A model generated the notes under the pieces. The model had not been told where the DNA came from and did no database searches. It worked only from the letters and a program-made list of their open reading frames with translations. The position numbers and the translations under genes were made by a program. This document shows, piece by piece, positions 51,011-60,060 of a stretch of DNA of 64,000 bases. This DNA comes from Paludibacter sp. (GTDB taxonomy: Bacteria > Bacteroidota > Bacteroidia > Bacteroidales > Paludibacteraceae): contig JAQVAV010000010.1 in the NCBI GenBank assembly GCA_028690665.1, positions 62,001 through 126,000 on the forward strand. The letters are read 5' to 3'. Position 1 is the first letter of the stretch. Each line of letters opens with the position of its first letter.

Positions 51011-52336
51011 ATGAAGACTTTCAGAATGGGTGGTATTCACCCGAAAGAAAATAAATTTTCGGCCGGAAAGAAAATCCGGACAGCCGAAATTCCGAAGCAA
51101 GTTGCTATTCCTCTTTCTCATTATGTGGGCAGTCCCAGTGAATCGGTTGTAAAAAAAGGCGACATGGTAAAAGTGGGACAGATGATTGGTAAAGCCAATG
51201 GCTTTATCTCTGCCAATGTACATTCTTCTGTTTCGGGAAAAGTAAATAAAATTGATGTCCAATTAGATGCATCAGGCTACAAACGTCCTGCTGTATTTAT
51301 TGATGTTGAAGGCGACGAATGGATCGAAACAATTGATCGCAGCACCGATATTAAACGTGAATGCAATCTCAGTAAGGAAGAAATTATCAAAAAAATTCAG
51401 GATGCAGGGATTGTCGGTTTGGGAGGTGCAACTTTCCCTGCCCATGTAAAATTATCTCCTCCTCCGGGTAAAAAGGCTGAAATATTGATTATCAATGCAG
51501 TGGAATGTGAATCTTACTTGACATGCGACCATCAGCTTATGCTCGAAAAAGGAGAAGAAATTCTCGTCGGGGTAACCATTATCATGAAAGCCCTTGGCGT
51601 TTCGAAGGCTGTTGTCGGCATTGAAAACAATAAAAAGGATGCTATTGAGCATTTGACGGAATTAGCAAAATCTTTTACAGGTATTGAAGTTATGCCATTA
51701 AAAGTCCGGTATCCTCAGGGTGGTGAAAAACAACTGATTGACGCTGTTATCCGCCGTCAAGTTCCAAGCGGACGCATTCCTATCGAAGTCGGAGCCGTAG
51801 TGCAAAATGTAGGTACGACGTATGCAATTTATGAAGCCGTGCAGAAAAACAAACCTATGTTTGAGAGGATATTGACTGTTACGGGGAAAGATGCTCCTAA
51901 TCCCGGCAATTATCTGGTACGTCTCGGAGTTTATCTGCAAAATGTTGTCGACCAGGCCGGAGGAGTTCCGGCAGGCACAGGAAAAATTGTTGGTGGAGGT
52001 CCTATGATGGGACGTTCGTTAATGAACCTGAGCGTTCCCATGGCCAAAGGTAGTGCCGGTGTATTGTTTATGAAAGATGAGGAATCGGTACGCAAGCCTA
52101 TTAAAAACTGTATTCGTTGCGCCAAATGTGTAAGTGTATGTCCCATGGGACTGGAACCTTATCTGCTTATGACACAGAGTGAACGGAATATGTGGCCTGA
52201 AATGGAAGGCAATCGTGTAATGGATTGCATTGAGTGCGGCAGTTGTAGCTATACCTGTCCGTCGAACCGCCCTTTACTCGACTATATACGTTTTGGTAAA
52301 ACAACAGTCGGAGGTATTATCCGCAGCAGGAAATAA
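51011..52336 (+). CDS. rnfC: Rnf complex subunit RnfC
   Basis: RnfC is the NADH-binding peripheral subunit. The 441-residue protein starts MKTFRMGGIHPKENK, as usual. It has a flavin/NADH-binding region related to complex I 51-kDa subunits (AGIVGLGGATFPAHVKL, about residues 135-152, and INAVECESYLTCDH, about 165-178), an SLBB-like fold, and two C-terminal 4Fe-4S sets (CIRCAKCVSVCP about 362-373 and CIECGSCSYTCP about 403-414). The long alanine-rich C-terminal tail of proteobacterial RnfC is absent, as in other Bacteroidetes. Confidence 0.95.
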   Translation: MKTFRMGGIHPKENKFSAGKKIRTAEIPKQVAIPLSHYVGSPSESVVKKGDMVKVGQMIGKANGFISANVHSSVSGKVNKIDVQLDASGYKRPAVFIDVEGDEWIETIDRSTDIKRECNLSKEEIIKKIQDAGIVGLGGATFPAHVKLSPPPGKKAEILIINAVECESYLTCDHQLMLEKGEEILVGVTIIMKALGVSKAVVGIENNKKDAIEHLTELAKSFTGIEVMPLKVRYPQGGEKQLIDAVIRRQVPSGRIPIEVGAVVQNVGTTYAIYEAVQKNKPMFERILTVTGKDAPNPGNYLVRLGVYLQNVVDQAGGVPAGTGKIVGGGPMMGRSLMNLSVPMAKGSAGVLFMKDEESVRKPIKNCIRCAKCVSVCPMGLEPYLLMTQSERNMWPEMEGNRVMDCIECGSCSYTCPSNRPLLDYIRFGKTTVGGIIRSRK

Positions 52337-52424
52337 ATTCGTTATAAATCCAAATTAAGAAAAACAGATTAAATAAATACTAATCCCGTTTCTTTACAGA
52401 AAGTCCGGGTTTAAAACGTCAATC

Positions 52425-53387
52425 ATGGAAAAACTGATTATTTCACCTGCACCACACATTCATGGTGGAGATTCCGTATCGAAAAACATGCGCAACGTTA
52501 TAATAGCGTTGTTGCCTGCTTTGCTGGTCGGACTATACTACTTTGGTCTGGGTGCATTGGTCGTAACACTTACTGCCGTATTGGCAAGCGTACTTTTCGA
52601 GTACCTTATACAAAAATACATTTTAAAAGGAGAAGTCACTATTACTGATGGTTCGGCAGCGCTTACAGGTTTATTGTTAGGCTTAAATCTTCCGTCCAAC
52701 ATTCCGGCATGGATGGTGGTTATAGGAGCTTTGATTGCCATTGGTTTAGGAAAAATGAGCTTCGGAGGTTTAGGGAACAATCCTTTCAATCCGGCATTGG
52801 TCGGACGTGTATTTTTACTGATTTCATTTCCGGTAGAAATGACCACTTGGCCAAAACCAACTCCGCTCACCCTGCATTATATCGATGCAGAAACAGCAGC
52901 AACTCCTCTTTCGGTTATGAAAATGCACTTGGGAGAATTGCCATCCACTCTTAATTTATTTATAGGAAGCATTGGAGGTTCACTTGGCGAAGTTTCAGCT
53001 GTGGCTATCCTGATCGGATTAATTTATTTGTTGGTAACAAAAACCATCACCTGGCATATTCCGGTTTCAATTCTGGCAACAGTATTTATTTTTACCGGAA
53101 TTCTGAACGGGGTAAATCCTGATTTATGCGCTTCTCCGGTTGTACATTTATTTACCGGAGGTTTAATGCTTGGAGCTGTGTTCATGGCTACCGACTATGT
53201 CACTTCACCTATGAATCCGCGCGGGATGCTTATTTACGGCGCAGGAATTGGTGTCATTACTGTTGTGATCCGTCTTTTCGGTGCATATCCAGAGGGTGTT
53301 TCTTTTGCTATTCTGATTATGAATGCCTTCACACCACTTATCAACAGATATATCAAACCGAAACGTTTCGGCGAAAAAGTTAAGTAA
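52425..53387 (+). CDS. rnfD: Rnf complex subunit RnfD
   Basis: A 320-residue polytopic inner-membrane subunit related to NqrB, with about nine TM helices. ETAATPLS (about residues 162-169) corresponds to the S-G-A-T-type site where FMN is attached covalently through Thr. It is directly followed by rnfG (33 bp). The 88-bp gap from rnfC has no terminator. Confidence 0.94.
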   Translation: MEKLIISPAPHIHGGDSVSKNMRNVIIALLPALLVGLYYFGLGALVVTLTAVLASVLFEYLIQKYILKGEVTITDGSAALTGLLLGLNLPSNIPAWMVVIGALIAIGLGKMSFGGLGNNPFNPALVGRVFLLISFPVEMTTWPKPTPLTLHYIDAETAATPLSVMKMHLGELPSTLNLFIGSIGGSLGEVSAVAILIGLIYLLVTKTITWHIPVSILATVFIFTGILNGVNPDLCASPVVHLFTGGLMLGAVFMATDYVTSPMNPRGMLIYGAGIGVITVVIRLFGAYPEGVSFAILIMNAFTPLINRYIKPKRFGEKVK

Positions 53388-53420
53388 TTTCAACGAACAT
53401 TTTCTATATACAATATATAA

Positions 53421-54017
53421 ATGGCACAATTAGAATCAAGTTTAAAAAATATGATACTGGTGTTAGCCGGTATAGCATTATTTGCAGCCCTTACGCTTTC
53501 GTCGGTATATTCATTTACGAAAGAACCTATCGAAGTTGCAAAATTAGCCAAACAGCAAAATGCAATCAAGGAAGTTCTACCGGCATTTGATCATTTGGAC
53601 GCACCGGTGAACGTAACGGAAGGCAACGAGAGTATTATTATATATAAAGCTTACGATAAAAGCAATCAATTTATCGGAGCTGCTGTAGAATCTTCATCAA
53701 ATAACGGTTTCAATGGTAAAATTGTAGTTATGGTCGGTTTCGACAAAGAAGGTACCATCGTTAATTACTCTGTATTGGAACAAAAGGAAACGCCGGGACT
53801 TGGAACAAGAATGGTCAGCTGGTTTAAAACCGATAAAGGACACCAGAGCATCAAAGGATTGAATGCCGGGAAAACCAACCTGACCGTTTCGAAAGATGGA
53901 GGAGATGTGGATGCTATTACAGCTGCAACCATTAGTTCAAGAGCATTTCTGTATACAATCCGTAGCGCTTATCAGGCATTCGTAAACAATACCGATGAAT
54001 CAATTGCTGTAAATTAA
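53421..54017 (+). CDS. rnfG: Rnf complex subunit RnfG
   Basis: A 198-residue subunit with one N-terminal TM helix (about residues 12-32) and a periplasmic FMN-binding domain. The covalent flavin motif is TAATISSRA (about 171-179), with Thr as attachment site, preceded by KDGGDVDAI. It is related to NqrC. Gaps of 33 bp before and 16 bp after indicate tight co-transcription. Confidence 0.95.
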   Translation: MAQLESSLKNMILVLAGIALFAALTLSSVYSFTKEPIEVAKLAKQQNAIKEVLPAFDHLDAPVNVTEGNESIIIYKAYDKSNQFIGAAVESSSNNGFNGKIVVMVGFDKEGTIVNYSVLEQKETPGLGTRMVSWFKTDKGHQSIKGLNAGKTNLTVSKDGGDVDAITAATISSRAFLYTIRSAYQAFVNNTDESIAVN

Positions 54018-54033
54018 AGAAAGGGAAAAAACA

Positions 54034-54627
54034 ATGAGTAAAAATTCAAATTTACAGGTATTCCTCAACGGAATTATCAAGGAAAATCCGACGTTCGTGC
54101 TGATTCTCGGTATGTGTCCGACTTTGGCCACAACAACATCGGCCATCAACGGTTTAAGTATGGGCCTCGCAACCACTTTTGTATTGTTAGGTTCCAACGT
54201 TGTAATTTCATTACTGAAAAATATCATTCCGGACAAAGTTCGTATTCCGGCATTTATTGTGGTCATTGCCACTTTTGTAAGTGTTGTGGAAATGAGTATG
54301 CAGGCCTATCTCCCGGCATTGTACGAAAGTCTAGGATTGTTTATTCCGCTTATCGTTGTTAACTGTATCGTATTGGGACGCGCTGAAGCTTTTGCTGCCA
54401 AAAATAATGTTTTGCGTTCTGCTCTCGACGGATTAGGTATGGGCCTCGGCTTCTCCATGGCGCTTACGTTATTGGGAGCTGCCCGCGAACTGCTCGGAAC
54501 AGGAAAAATTTTCGGATTGAACATTTTTCCGGACAAATACGGCATGTTGCTGTTCGTTCTGGCACCGGGAGCTTTCATTGCATTAGGCTATCTGATTGCG
54601 ATTGTCAACAAACTCAAAAAAGCCTGA
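54034..54627 (+). CDS. rnfE: Rnf complex subunit RnfE
   Basis: A 197-residue membrane subunit with six TM helices, homologous to NqrD. Conserved segments include NPTFVLILGMCPTLATTTSAINGLSMG near the N-terminus, where the cysteine is a ligand of the membrane-embedded Fe-S centre shared with RnfA. The second Cys, in VNCIVLGRAEAF (about residue 109), completes the pair. It is 41 bp before rnfA. Confidence 0.95.
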   Translation: MSKNSNLQVFLNGIIKENPTFVLILGMCPTLATTTSAINGLSMGLATTFVLLGSNVVISLLKNIIPDKVRIPAFIVVIATFVSVVEMSMQAYLPALYESLGLFIPLIVVNCIVLGRAEAFAAKNNVLRSALDGLGMGLGFSMALTLLGAARELLGTGKIFGLNIFPDKYGMLLFVLAPGAFIALGYLIAIVNKLKKA

Positions 54628-54667
54628 CCAATAAACTATTCAACAACCCATTAAAATACTATAAGAT

Positions 54668-55243
54668 ATGTCATATATTTTAATTTTTATCAGCGCAGTA
54701 TTTGTAAACAACATTGTGTTGTCTCAGTTTTTGGGAATTTGTCCGTTTCTGGGCGTTTCTAAAAAAATCGATACTGCTTTGGGAATGAGCGGTGCAGTTG
54801 CATTTGTAATGACCATTGCAACAATCTTCACCTATATTATTCAGAAATTTGTGCTCGAACCGTTCAATATCGGTTTTTTACAAACCATCACTTTCATCCT
54901 GATTATTGCAGCTCTGGTGCAATTAGTGGAAATTATTCTGAAAAAAGTATCTCCGGCTCTTTATCAGGCGCTTGGTGTATTCCTGCCCCTGATTACGACC
55001 AACTGTGCAATTCTTGGTGTAGCAATTTTGGTTGTTCAGAAGGATATGAACATGATTGAAAGTGTGGTATTTGCCATTTCCACAGCCATTGGTTTTGGTC
55101 TAGCATTGATTCTTTTTGCAGGAATCCGTGAACAACTCAGCATGGTAAAACTCCCGAAAGGTATGGAAGGAACCCCTATTTCTTTGCTTACAGCAGGTCT
55201 GTTGGCTATGGCATTTATGGGTTTTGCCGGTATCGTAAAATAA
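54668..55243 (+). CDS. rnfA: Rnf complex subunit RnfA
   Basis: A 191-residue membrane subunit with six TM helices, homologous to NqrE. It has VNNIVLSQFLGICPFLGVSKKIDTALGMS (about residues 13-41) and TTNCAILGVAI (about 114-124), whose Cys residues pair with those of RnfE to hold the intramembrane Fe-S cluster. It is the last gene of the operon and is followed by a terminator. Confidence 0.95.
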   Translation: MSYILIFISAVFVNNIVLSQFLGICPFLGVSKKIDTALGMSGAVAFVMTIATIFTYIIQKFVLEPFNIGFLQTITFILIIAALVQLVEIILKKVSPALYQALGVFLPLITTNCAILGVAILVVQKDMNMIESVVFAISTAIGFGLALILFAGIREQLSMVKLPKGMEGTPISLLTAGLLAMAFMGFAGIVK

Positions 55244-55298
55244 TAGTTTGATAATTTGATGAAATGCTGAGCAGTTCTACATCAGCATTCATCAAAAA

Positions 55299-55345
55299 AA
55301 TAAAGGGAAGATAAAGTTTTTTAAGCTTACTTCCTTTTATTTTTT
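55299..55345 (+). terminator. Terminator of the rnf operon
   Basis: A 12-bp stem with one G-U pair (55299-55310 with 55330-55341), 19-nt loop and T-rich tail to 55345. The minus strand also shows a T7 run (plus A7 at 55294-55300), so it may act both ways. Confidence 0.8.
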
Positions 55346-55358
55346 GCAAAAAATAGTT

Positions 55359-55366
55359 TACATTTG
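55359..55366 (+). promoter_or_regulatory. -7 box for tRNA-Gly
   Basis: TACATTTG, 23 bp before the tRNA. The same box occurs mutated (TACATTTA) in the decayed copy 152 bp downstream. Confidence 0.5.
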
Positions 55367-55389
55367 TACTACTTTTTTGAAACCTCAAT

Positions 55390-55462
55390 GCGGCAGTAGC
55401 TCAGTTGGTAGAGCATCAGCTTCCCAAGCTGAGGGTCGCGGGTTCGAATCCCGTTTGCCGCT
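55390..55462 (+). tRNA. tRNA-Gly (anticodon CCC)
   Basis: A 73-nt cloverleaf: acceptor GCGGCAG with TTGCCGC (one G-U pair), D arm AGCTCAGTTGGTAGAGC, anticodon loop TTCCCAA (CCC), T arm GCGGGTTCGAATCCCGT. Discriminator T as expected for Gly; CCA not encoded. Confidence 0.96.
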
Positions 55463-55501
55463 CTTTCTTTATTCCAAAATTGTAAAATAAAACTGTCTAA
55501 G

Positions 55502-55612
55502 AAAATAGTTTACATTTACATTATTTTCTGAAAGCTTAAAGTAGCAGTAACTCAGTTGACAGAGCATTTTTTTTATTAGACAGACTTCCCCAACTGGGGA
55601 TTTAACCCCCAA
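55502..55612 (+). pseudogene. Decayed duplicate of tRNA-Gly with its promoter region
   Basis: From 55502 the sequence repeats the upstream region of the intact tRNA (16 identical bases at 55350-55365 and 55502-55517). The 5' half of the tRNA follows: GTAGCAG for GCGGCAG, then a D arm with three changes and AGAGCAT. An AT-rich insertion of about 15 nt interrupts the anticodon stem; beyond it CTTCCCCAACTGGGG resembles the CTTCCCAAGCTGAGG of the anticodon arm. The T arm and 3' acceptor are unrecognisable. A TGGGG/CCCCA stem followed by T6 (55594-55618) may act as a terminator. Confidence 0.75.
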
Positions 55613-55617
55613 CTTTT

Positions 55618-58038
55618 TTATTCACTACCTTGTGTTTGAGGCACAACATCTGTCGCTTCTTCAAGTGGAATTTCTTCCGGAACATCTTCTGTATTGAGAG
55701 AATCTACAGCAGTTGTATCTTTCGGAATATAAGTAATACAGTTATACGGTTTACTAATCACTTCCTTAGGTTTCGTCGGAAATTTTCCCCTGTAATTTTT
55801 AAAGTTTTCATCTTTGAGCACTTTTTCCATGAAGAGAGCAAAAACCGGTAATGCGGTACGGCTTCCCTGTCCCAGTTCCCCTGTGCGGAAGTGTACACAA
55901 CGTTGTTCGCCTCCAACCCAGGCGCCTCCGACTAAATTTTTAGTTACTCCCACAAACCATGCATCTGAATGATTGGAGGATGTTCCTGTTTTGCCGCCAA
56001 AGTCAGTGTCATATCTGAATAAATCCCAACCCCACAAAGCCTGGGAAGTTCCACCCGGTTCTCTCATTCCTCCTTTAAGCATTTCGGTCATTAACCATGC
56101 TGTTTCATAAGGAATAACCCGTTTTTGTTCTTTCGGTCCTTCATATACGACTTTGCCGTTTTTGTCTTCAATGCGCGTTACAAGCACCGGTTCGTGATAC
56201 ATACCTTCATTAATAACCGTCGCATAAGAATTTACTAACTCAAGTAACGAAACATCCGAAGATCCGAGGCAGGTTGATGGTTTATCCTCCAAAGCTGTTT
56301 TTATTCCCATTAAATGAGCATAACGTATAATTTCCGGGATGCCGACTTCCTGTGAAATCTGTACTGCCACAGTATTGATCGAACGGGCAAAGGCGTGTTT
56401 CAATGTCATGGAATAGTTCAAATACGTACCATTGGCATTGTGAGGAATCCACGATTTTTTTTCGCCATTCTCCATATAATCCCATTTTACATATCTATCA
56501 ACGGCTTTGTCGCAGGGTCCCATACCGTGCTCAAAGGCGGCAGTGTAATCGAACAATTTAAATGTAGAACCCGGCTGACGTTTTGACTGGGCAACTTTAT
56601 CATATTGCCAGAATTTAAAATCAATATCGCCGACCCATGCTTTCACATCGCCCGTTTGAGATTCCATAGCCACAAAACCACAGTGTAGAAAATGGTTCAT
56701 ATATCTGATAGAATCCATAACGCTGAGTGTTGTGTCCTTTTCACCTTTATCGTAATCAAAAACTTTTGTGCGATGTGGAAGATTCAGATATTTATCAATA
56801 GAATCTTTGTTGCCGTCAAAACGTTTCTTATATAGTGCATAAGCATGAGTTCTTTTGGCAATATACTCAATAAAGTTTGGGATGTCGTGATGGTTTTCGT
56901 CCTGCCACGGATTTTGTCCGCGCCAATGATCAAAAAACTTTTTCTGTACACTATGCATTTGTTTATTTACGGCGTCCTCAGCATATTTTTGCAATCTGGA
57001 ATCTATAGTGACATAAATTTTTAATCCATCGGAATACAAATCATAACCATTGTTTTTTTCCCAATCGGCGAGATATTTGGCCAAATAAGATCTGAAATGT
57101 AATGCTTTCCCATCAAAATTCTGCTCAATGCTGTAGTCTAACTTAATTGGAGTATGCTTTAAAGAATCGCATACATGCTGTGAAATGATTTTATGTGTTA
57201 CCAAATTTTGTAGAACGACATTCCGGCGTATCTTCGAATTTTTAGGATTTATCTTAGGATTGTACGTTGTTGTAGCTTTGAGCAATCCGACTAATGTTGC
57301 CGATTGTTCGTAATTCAGCTTGGCAGGCGTTGTTTTGAAATATGTTTTAGCAGCAGTGCGGATACCATAGGAATTGCTTCCAAAATCAACCGTATTCAGA
57401 TACATGGTAAGAATATCCTGTTTTGAATAGAAAATCTCAATTTTGACAGCCGAAATCCATTCCTTCATTTTCATTACCACTAATTTAACTGCGGGGATAT
57501 ATCCGAACAATCCTGTCGAGTACTGATTTCGGGTTTTATACATATTTTTCACCAGCTGCTGGGTGATTGTACTTGCTCCGCGGGCATCTCCTTTGGCCAT
57601 ATCCTTCATAGCTGCCAAAACACCCTGAAAATCAATACCGAAATGCTCGTAAAAACGTTCATCTTCAGTTGCGATTAAAGTTTTAATGAGAATAGGTGAG
57701 ATGTCCTCAAAATTCACAGGAACGCGGTTTTCCGTGAAGTATTTCCCGATTATTTTGCCATCGGCGCTTATAATTTCGGAAGCTGCACTTTGTTGGGGAT
57801 GGCCGATGCTGTAAAGGCTTGGCGACTTTCCAAAAAGCCAGAGGAAGTTGATGTCTATTAGAAAAAGGAAAAGGAAAAACATCCAAATGAATGTAAACAC
57901 AACATTAAGAATTTTTCGATACCAGACAAGATTTCTGAAACGTATCATTCTGGCTTTACGCCAGTTGGTAAATGTTTTCCACCACTTGGGCAGAAGAACA
58001 GAAAAAAATCCCCATACACCGGAGAGTAGTTTTTTCAT
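55618..58038 (-). CDS. Penicillin-binding protein 1A-type bifunctional peptidoglycan synthase
   Basis: An 806-residue class A PBP. The ATG at 58038 is used because the inferred transcription start (about 58098) lies after the upstream candidate start at 58104. One TM helix lies at about residues 42-65. The GT51 transglycosylase domain has ATEDERFYEHFGIDFQG and GASTITQQLVKNMY. The transpeptidase domain has SKRQPGSTFKLF (nucleophile Ser in STFK), the SxN-type SINT, and KTGTSSNHSDAWFVG. A C-terminal acidic tail ends the protein. It polymerises and cross-links peptidoglycan at the inner membrane. The gene name would be mrcA/ponA. Confidence 0.94.
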   Translation of the reverse strand: MKKLLSGVWGFFSVLLPKWWKTFTNWRKARMIRFRNLVWYRKILNVVFTFIWMFFLFLFLIDINFLWLFGKSPSLYSIGHPQQSAASEIISADGKIIGKYFTENRVPVNFEDISPILIKTLIATEDERFYEHFGIDFQGVLAAMKDMAKGDARGASTITQQLVKNMYKTRNQYSTGLFGYIPAVKLVVMKMKEWISAVKIEIFYSKQDILTMYLNTVDFGSNSYGIRTAAKTYFKTTPAKLNYEQSATLVGLLKATTTYNPKINPKNSKIRRNVVLQNLVTHKIISQHVCDSLKHTPIKLDYSIEQNFDGKALHFRSYLAKYLADWEKNNGYDLYSDGLKIYVTIDSRLQKYAEDAVNKQMHSVQKKFFDHWRGQNPWQDENHHDIPNFIEYIAKRTHAYALYKKRFDGNKDSIDKYLNLPHRTKVFDYDKGEKDTTLSVMDSIRYMNHFLHCGFVAMESQTGDVKAWVGDIDFKFWQYDKVAQSKRQPGSTFKLFDYTAAFEHGMGPCDKAVDRYVKWDYMENGEKKSWIPHNANGTYLNYSMTLKHAFARSINTVAVQISQEVGIPEIIRYAHLMGIKTALEDKPSTCLGSSDVSLLELVNSYATVINEGMYHEPVLVTRIEDKNGKVVYEGPKEQKRVIPYETAWLMTEMLKGGMREPGGTSQALWGWDLFRYDTDFGGKTGTSSNHSDAWFVGVTKNLVGGAWVGGEQRCVHFRTGELGQGSRTALPVFALFMEKVLKDENFKNYRGKFPTKPKEVISKPYNCITYIPKDTTAVDSLNTEDVPEEIPLEEATDVVPQTQGSE

Positions 58039-58101
58039 TCCTGTATTTTTATTAGAATATTTGATCCAAGAAAGCAAGAAATATCCATTATGAATTCGGC
58101 G

Positions 58102-58136
58102 CAAAATTAATATAAATGCACGAAATCAGCTTCAAA
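58102..58136 (-). promoter_or_regulatory. Promoter of the PBP1A gene
   Basis: Minus-strand TTTG (58136-58133), 23 bp, TAATTTTG (58109-58102). The start point near 58098 gives a ~60-nt leader to the ATG at 58038 and excludes the longer ORF. Confidence 0.6.
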
Positions 58137-58232
58137 TGACATAAAAGTTTTTATTGCATTTGTCTAAACATAGAATTATCTGAATCTCTGTTTATAAATA
58201 ACTGAAATAATGCGGGTAAAGTTTAGAAAAAC

Positions 58233-58261
58233 AAAAAAGGCCGCAAGATATTGCAGCCTTT
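58233..58261 (-). terminator. Terminator after metK
   Basis: A 6-bp outer stem (58236-58241 with 58256-58261) and a 4-bp inner stem (58243-58246 with 58251-58254), then minus-strand T6 (plus A6 at 58233-58238), 20 bp past the metK stop. Confidence 0.88.
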
Positions 58262-58281
58262 CCTCATCAAATCTTAATATA

Positions 58282-59562
58282 TTAAATACCAAATTCAGTT
58301 TTAATCGCATCTGCCATATCTGTTTTTTCCCAGGTAAACAGTTCAACCGTTTTACTGATCTCGATTCCGTTGCCATCTTTAAAGGTTTTGGTAACCGTTT
58401 TAGGGGTACGTCCGACGTGTCCGTAAGAAGCTGTCTCTTCATAAATGGGGTTACGTAGTTTCAGCCGTTCTTCAATGGCTTTCGGGCGCATGTCGAATAA
58501 TTTTTCAATTTTTGCCGCAATTTCGCCGTCGTTTAAATCAACCTGAGCTGTACCGTAAGTATTAATGTAAAGGTTCATGGGCTTGGCTACTCCGATAGCG
58601 TATGCAACCTGAACCAATACTTCATTTGCCAAACCGGCGGCTACTATGTTTTTAGCTATATGACGTGCTGCATAAGCTGCCGAACGGTCTACTTTGGAAG
58701 GATCCTTGCCAGAGAAAGCTCCACCTCCGTGAGCCCCTTTGCCACCATAAGTATCTACAATAATTTTTCGTCCGGTTAACCCGGTATCGCCGTGAGGACC
58801 ACCGATAACGAATTTGCCGGTCGGATTTACATGTAAGGTGTAATCGCCTTTGAAGAGGTTGGCAAACTGCACATCCAAAGCCTGAACACGAGGAATCAGG
58901 ATGTTTTTTACATCTTCACGAATTTTTGCCAACATTTCCTCATCTGCTTCGGCCTGCGTTTTTGTTGCTGTAGGTAAAACAAATTCATCGTGCTGTGTTG
59001 AAACCACAATCGTGTTTACACTCACCGGTTGATTGTTATCGTCGTATTCGATAGTTACCTGTGATTTTGAATCGGGGCGAAGATAAGTCATTACTTTTCC
59101 TTCGCGACGAATAGCCGCTAATTCTTCAACCAGAGCATGTGAAAGGTCAAGTGCAATTGGCATCAGGTTTTTTGTTTCTTTGGTAGCATAACCAAACATC
59201 ATTCCCTGGTCACCGGCTCCCTGATTCATAGGGTCTTCACGCTCTACGCCACGATTAATATCACCGGATTGCTCGTGAATAGCAGAAAAAATACCGCAGG
59301 CATTTCCATCGAACATATACTCGCTTTTAGTATAGCCAATGCGGTTAATAACACGACGTGCCACGGATTGAACATCAATGTAAGCGTTTGATTTTACTTC
59401 ACCGGCTAAAACAACCTGTCCGGTTGTAACCAATGTCTCGCAAGCCACTTTCGAATTGCTGTCGAGCGCTAAAAAATTATCGAGAATGGCGTCTGAAATC
59501 TGATCGGCAACTTTGTCAGGATGCCCCTCAGACACCGATTCAGAAGAAAATAAATATCCCAT
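58282..59562 (-). CDS. metK: S-adenosylmethionine synthetase MetK
   Basis: Makes SAM from methionine and ATP. The 426-residue protein begins [20 protein letters not shown], with the conserved HPDK. It also has [12 protein letters not shown] (about residues 115-126), the P-loop-like [20 protein letters not shown] (about 255-274) and [22 protein letters not shown] (about 279-300). It is slightly longer than E. coli MetK owing to an insertion, as in other Bacteroidetes. The ATG at 59562 is the family start; a TTG two codons upstream is unlikely. A SAM-II-like riboswitch sits in its 5' leader, so it is probably repressed by its own product. Confidence 0.97.
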   Translation of the reverse strand: MGYLFSSESVSEGHPDKVADQISDAILDNFLALDSNSKVACETLVTTGQVVLAGEVKSNAYIDVQSVARRVINRIGYTKSEYMFDGNACGIFSAIHEQSGDINRGVEREDPMNQGAGDQGMMFGYATKETKNLMPIALDLSHALVEELAAIRREGKVMTYLRPDSKSQVTIEYDDNNQPVSVNTIVVSTQHDEFVLPTATKTQAEADEEMLAKIREDVKNILIPRVQALDVQFANLFKGDYTLHVNPTGKFVIGGPHGDTGLTGRKIIVDTYGGKGAHGGGAFSGKDPSKVDRSAAYAARHIAKNIVAAGLANEVLVQVAYAIGVAKPMNLYINTYGTAQVDLNDGEIAAKIEKLFDMRPKAIEERLKLRNPIYEETASYGHVGRTPKTVTKTFKDGNGIEISKTVELFTWEKTDMADAIKTEFGI

Positions 59563-59646
59563 ATACAATTAATAATTAAAAAATTAATAATGAATAATGG
59601 AGATTTAGAAAGGGACTTAGTTGCTGAAAGGTGGAAAATGAAGTTA

Positions 59647-59697
59647 CCATTTAGCATTTTTTTCTGTGGTTGCAAGCAGTCCAAATCTCTCCACATT
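59647..59697 (-). ncRNA. SAM-II-like riboswitch in the metK leader
   Basis: On the minus strand the P1 stem TGTGG (59695-59691) pairs with CCACA (59669-59665). The loop contains GATTTGGACTGC and TTGCAA just before the 3' arm, and the arm is followed by an A-rich stretch and GCTAAATGG (59655-59647). The order GATTT, TTGCAA-stem, A-rich linker, GCTAAA is the conserved pattern of SAM-II (and the related SAM-V) pseudoknot riboswitches, known from Bacteroidetes and alphaproteobacteria upstream of methionine and SAM genes. It lies 10-60 nt into the inferred transcript. The metK ATG is about 85 nt further on. Confidence 0.8.
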
Positions 59698-59708
59698 TTA
59701 TACGATTG

Positions 59709-59716
59709 CAAAGGTA
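59709..59716 (-). promoter_or_regulatory. -7 box for metK
   Basis: Minus-strand TACCTTTG (59716-59709); the start near 59705 places the riboswitch at the very 5' end of the transcript. Confidence 0.6.
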
Positions 59717-59960
59717 CTAAAAAGTTTTATATCCATAACCGAATTTTGAAAAAAAGTGATATTAATATAATAAGTCAGAGCATAATAACGAGAGAATGAA
59801 TCGTATGTGTAGATAATAAAGTGCTGATTATAAGAGGGTAAAATAATGGGGCGATTCTTTTTTAAGGATTTAATTGTTAGTCATGTGAAAAGGATGATTA
59901 AAAAAGTATTTATAAACAAATTTCAGGACAAAACGCAGATTGTTATGCAAACAAGCTGTC

Positions 59961-60060
59961 AGGGCTAAAGCCTCTGAATCGGAGATATATTAAGCAGCGT
60001 AGCTGTGGTTTCTTTGTAAAAAGGCTGATTGCATAAATATCTTAGGGGCGTAGCCCTAAT
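59961..60060 (+). repeat. Cluster of short GC-rich palindromes
   Basis: Four small hairpins in 100 bp of AT-rich sequence. They are GGCTAAAGCC (59963-59972), CTCTGAATCGGAG (59972-59984, one G-U pair), CAGC-GTA-GCTG (59995-60005) and GGGC-GTA-GCCC (60046-60056, alternatively TTAGGG/CCCTAA at 60042-60059). The last two share the GTA loop with a GC/GC closing stem, like REP-type elements seen in some Bacteroidetes intergenic regions. Confidence 0.45.

Noticed and set aside
59846-59968. 40-codon ORF (MGRFFFKDLIVSHVKR...) in the metK-transaldolase gap
   Set aside because: No promoter box, no recognisable motif, and it ends in the palindrome cluster; likely chance in AT-rich DNA.
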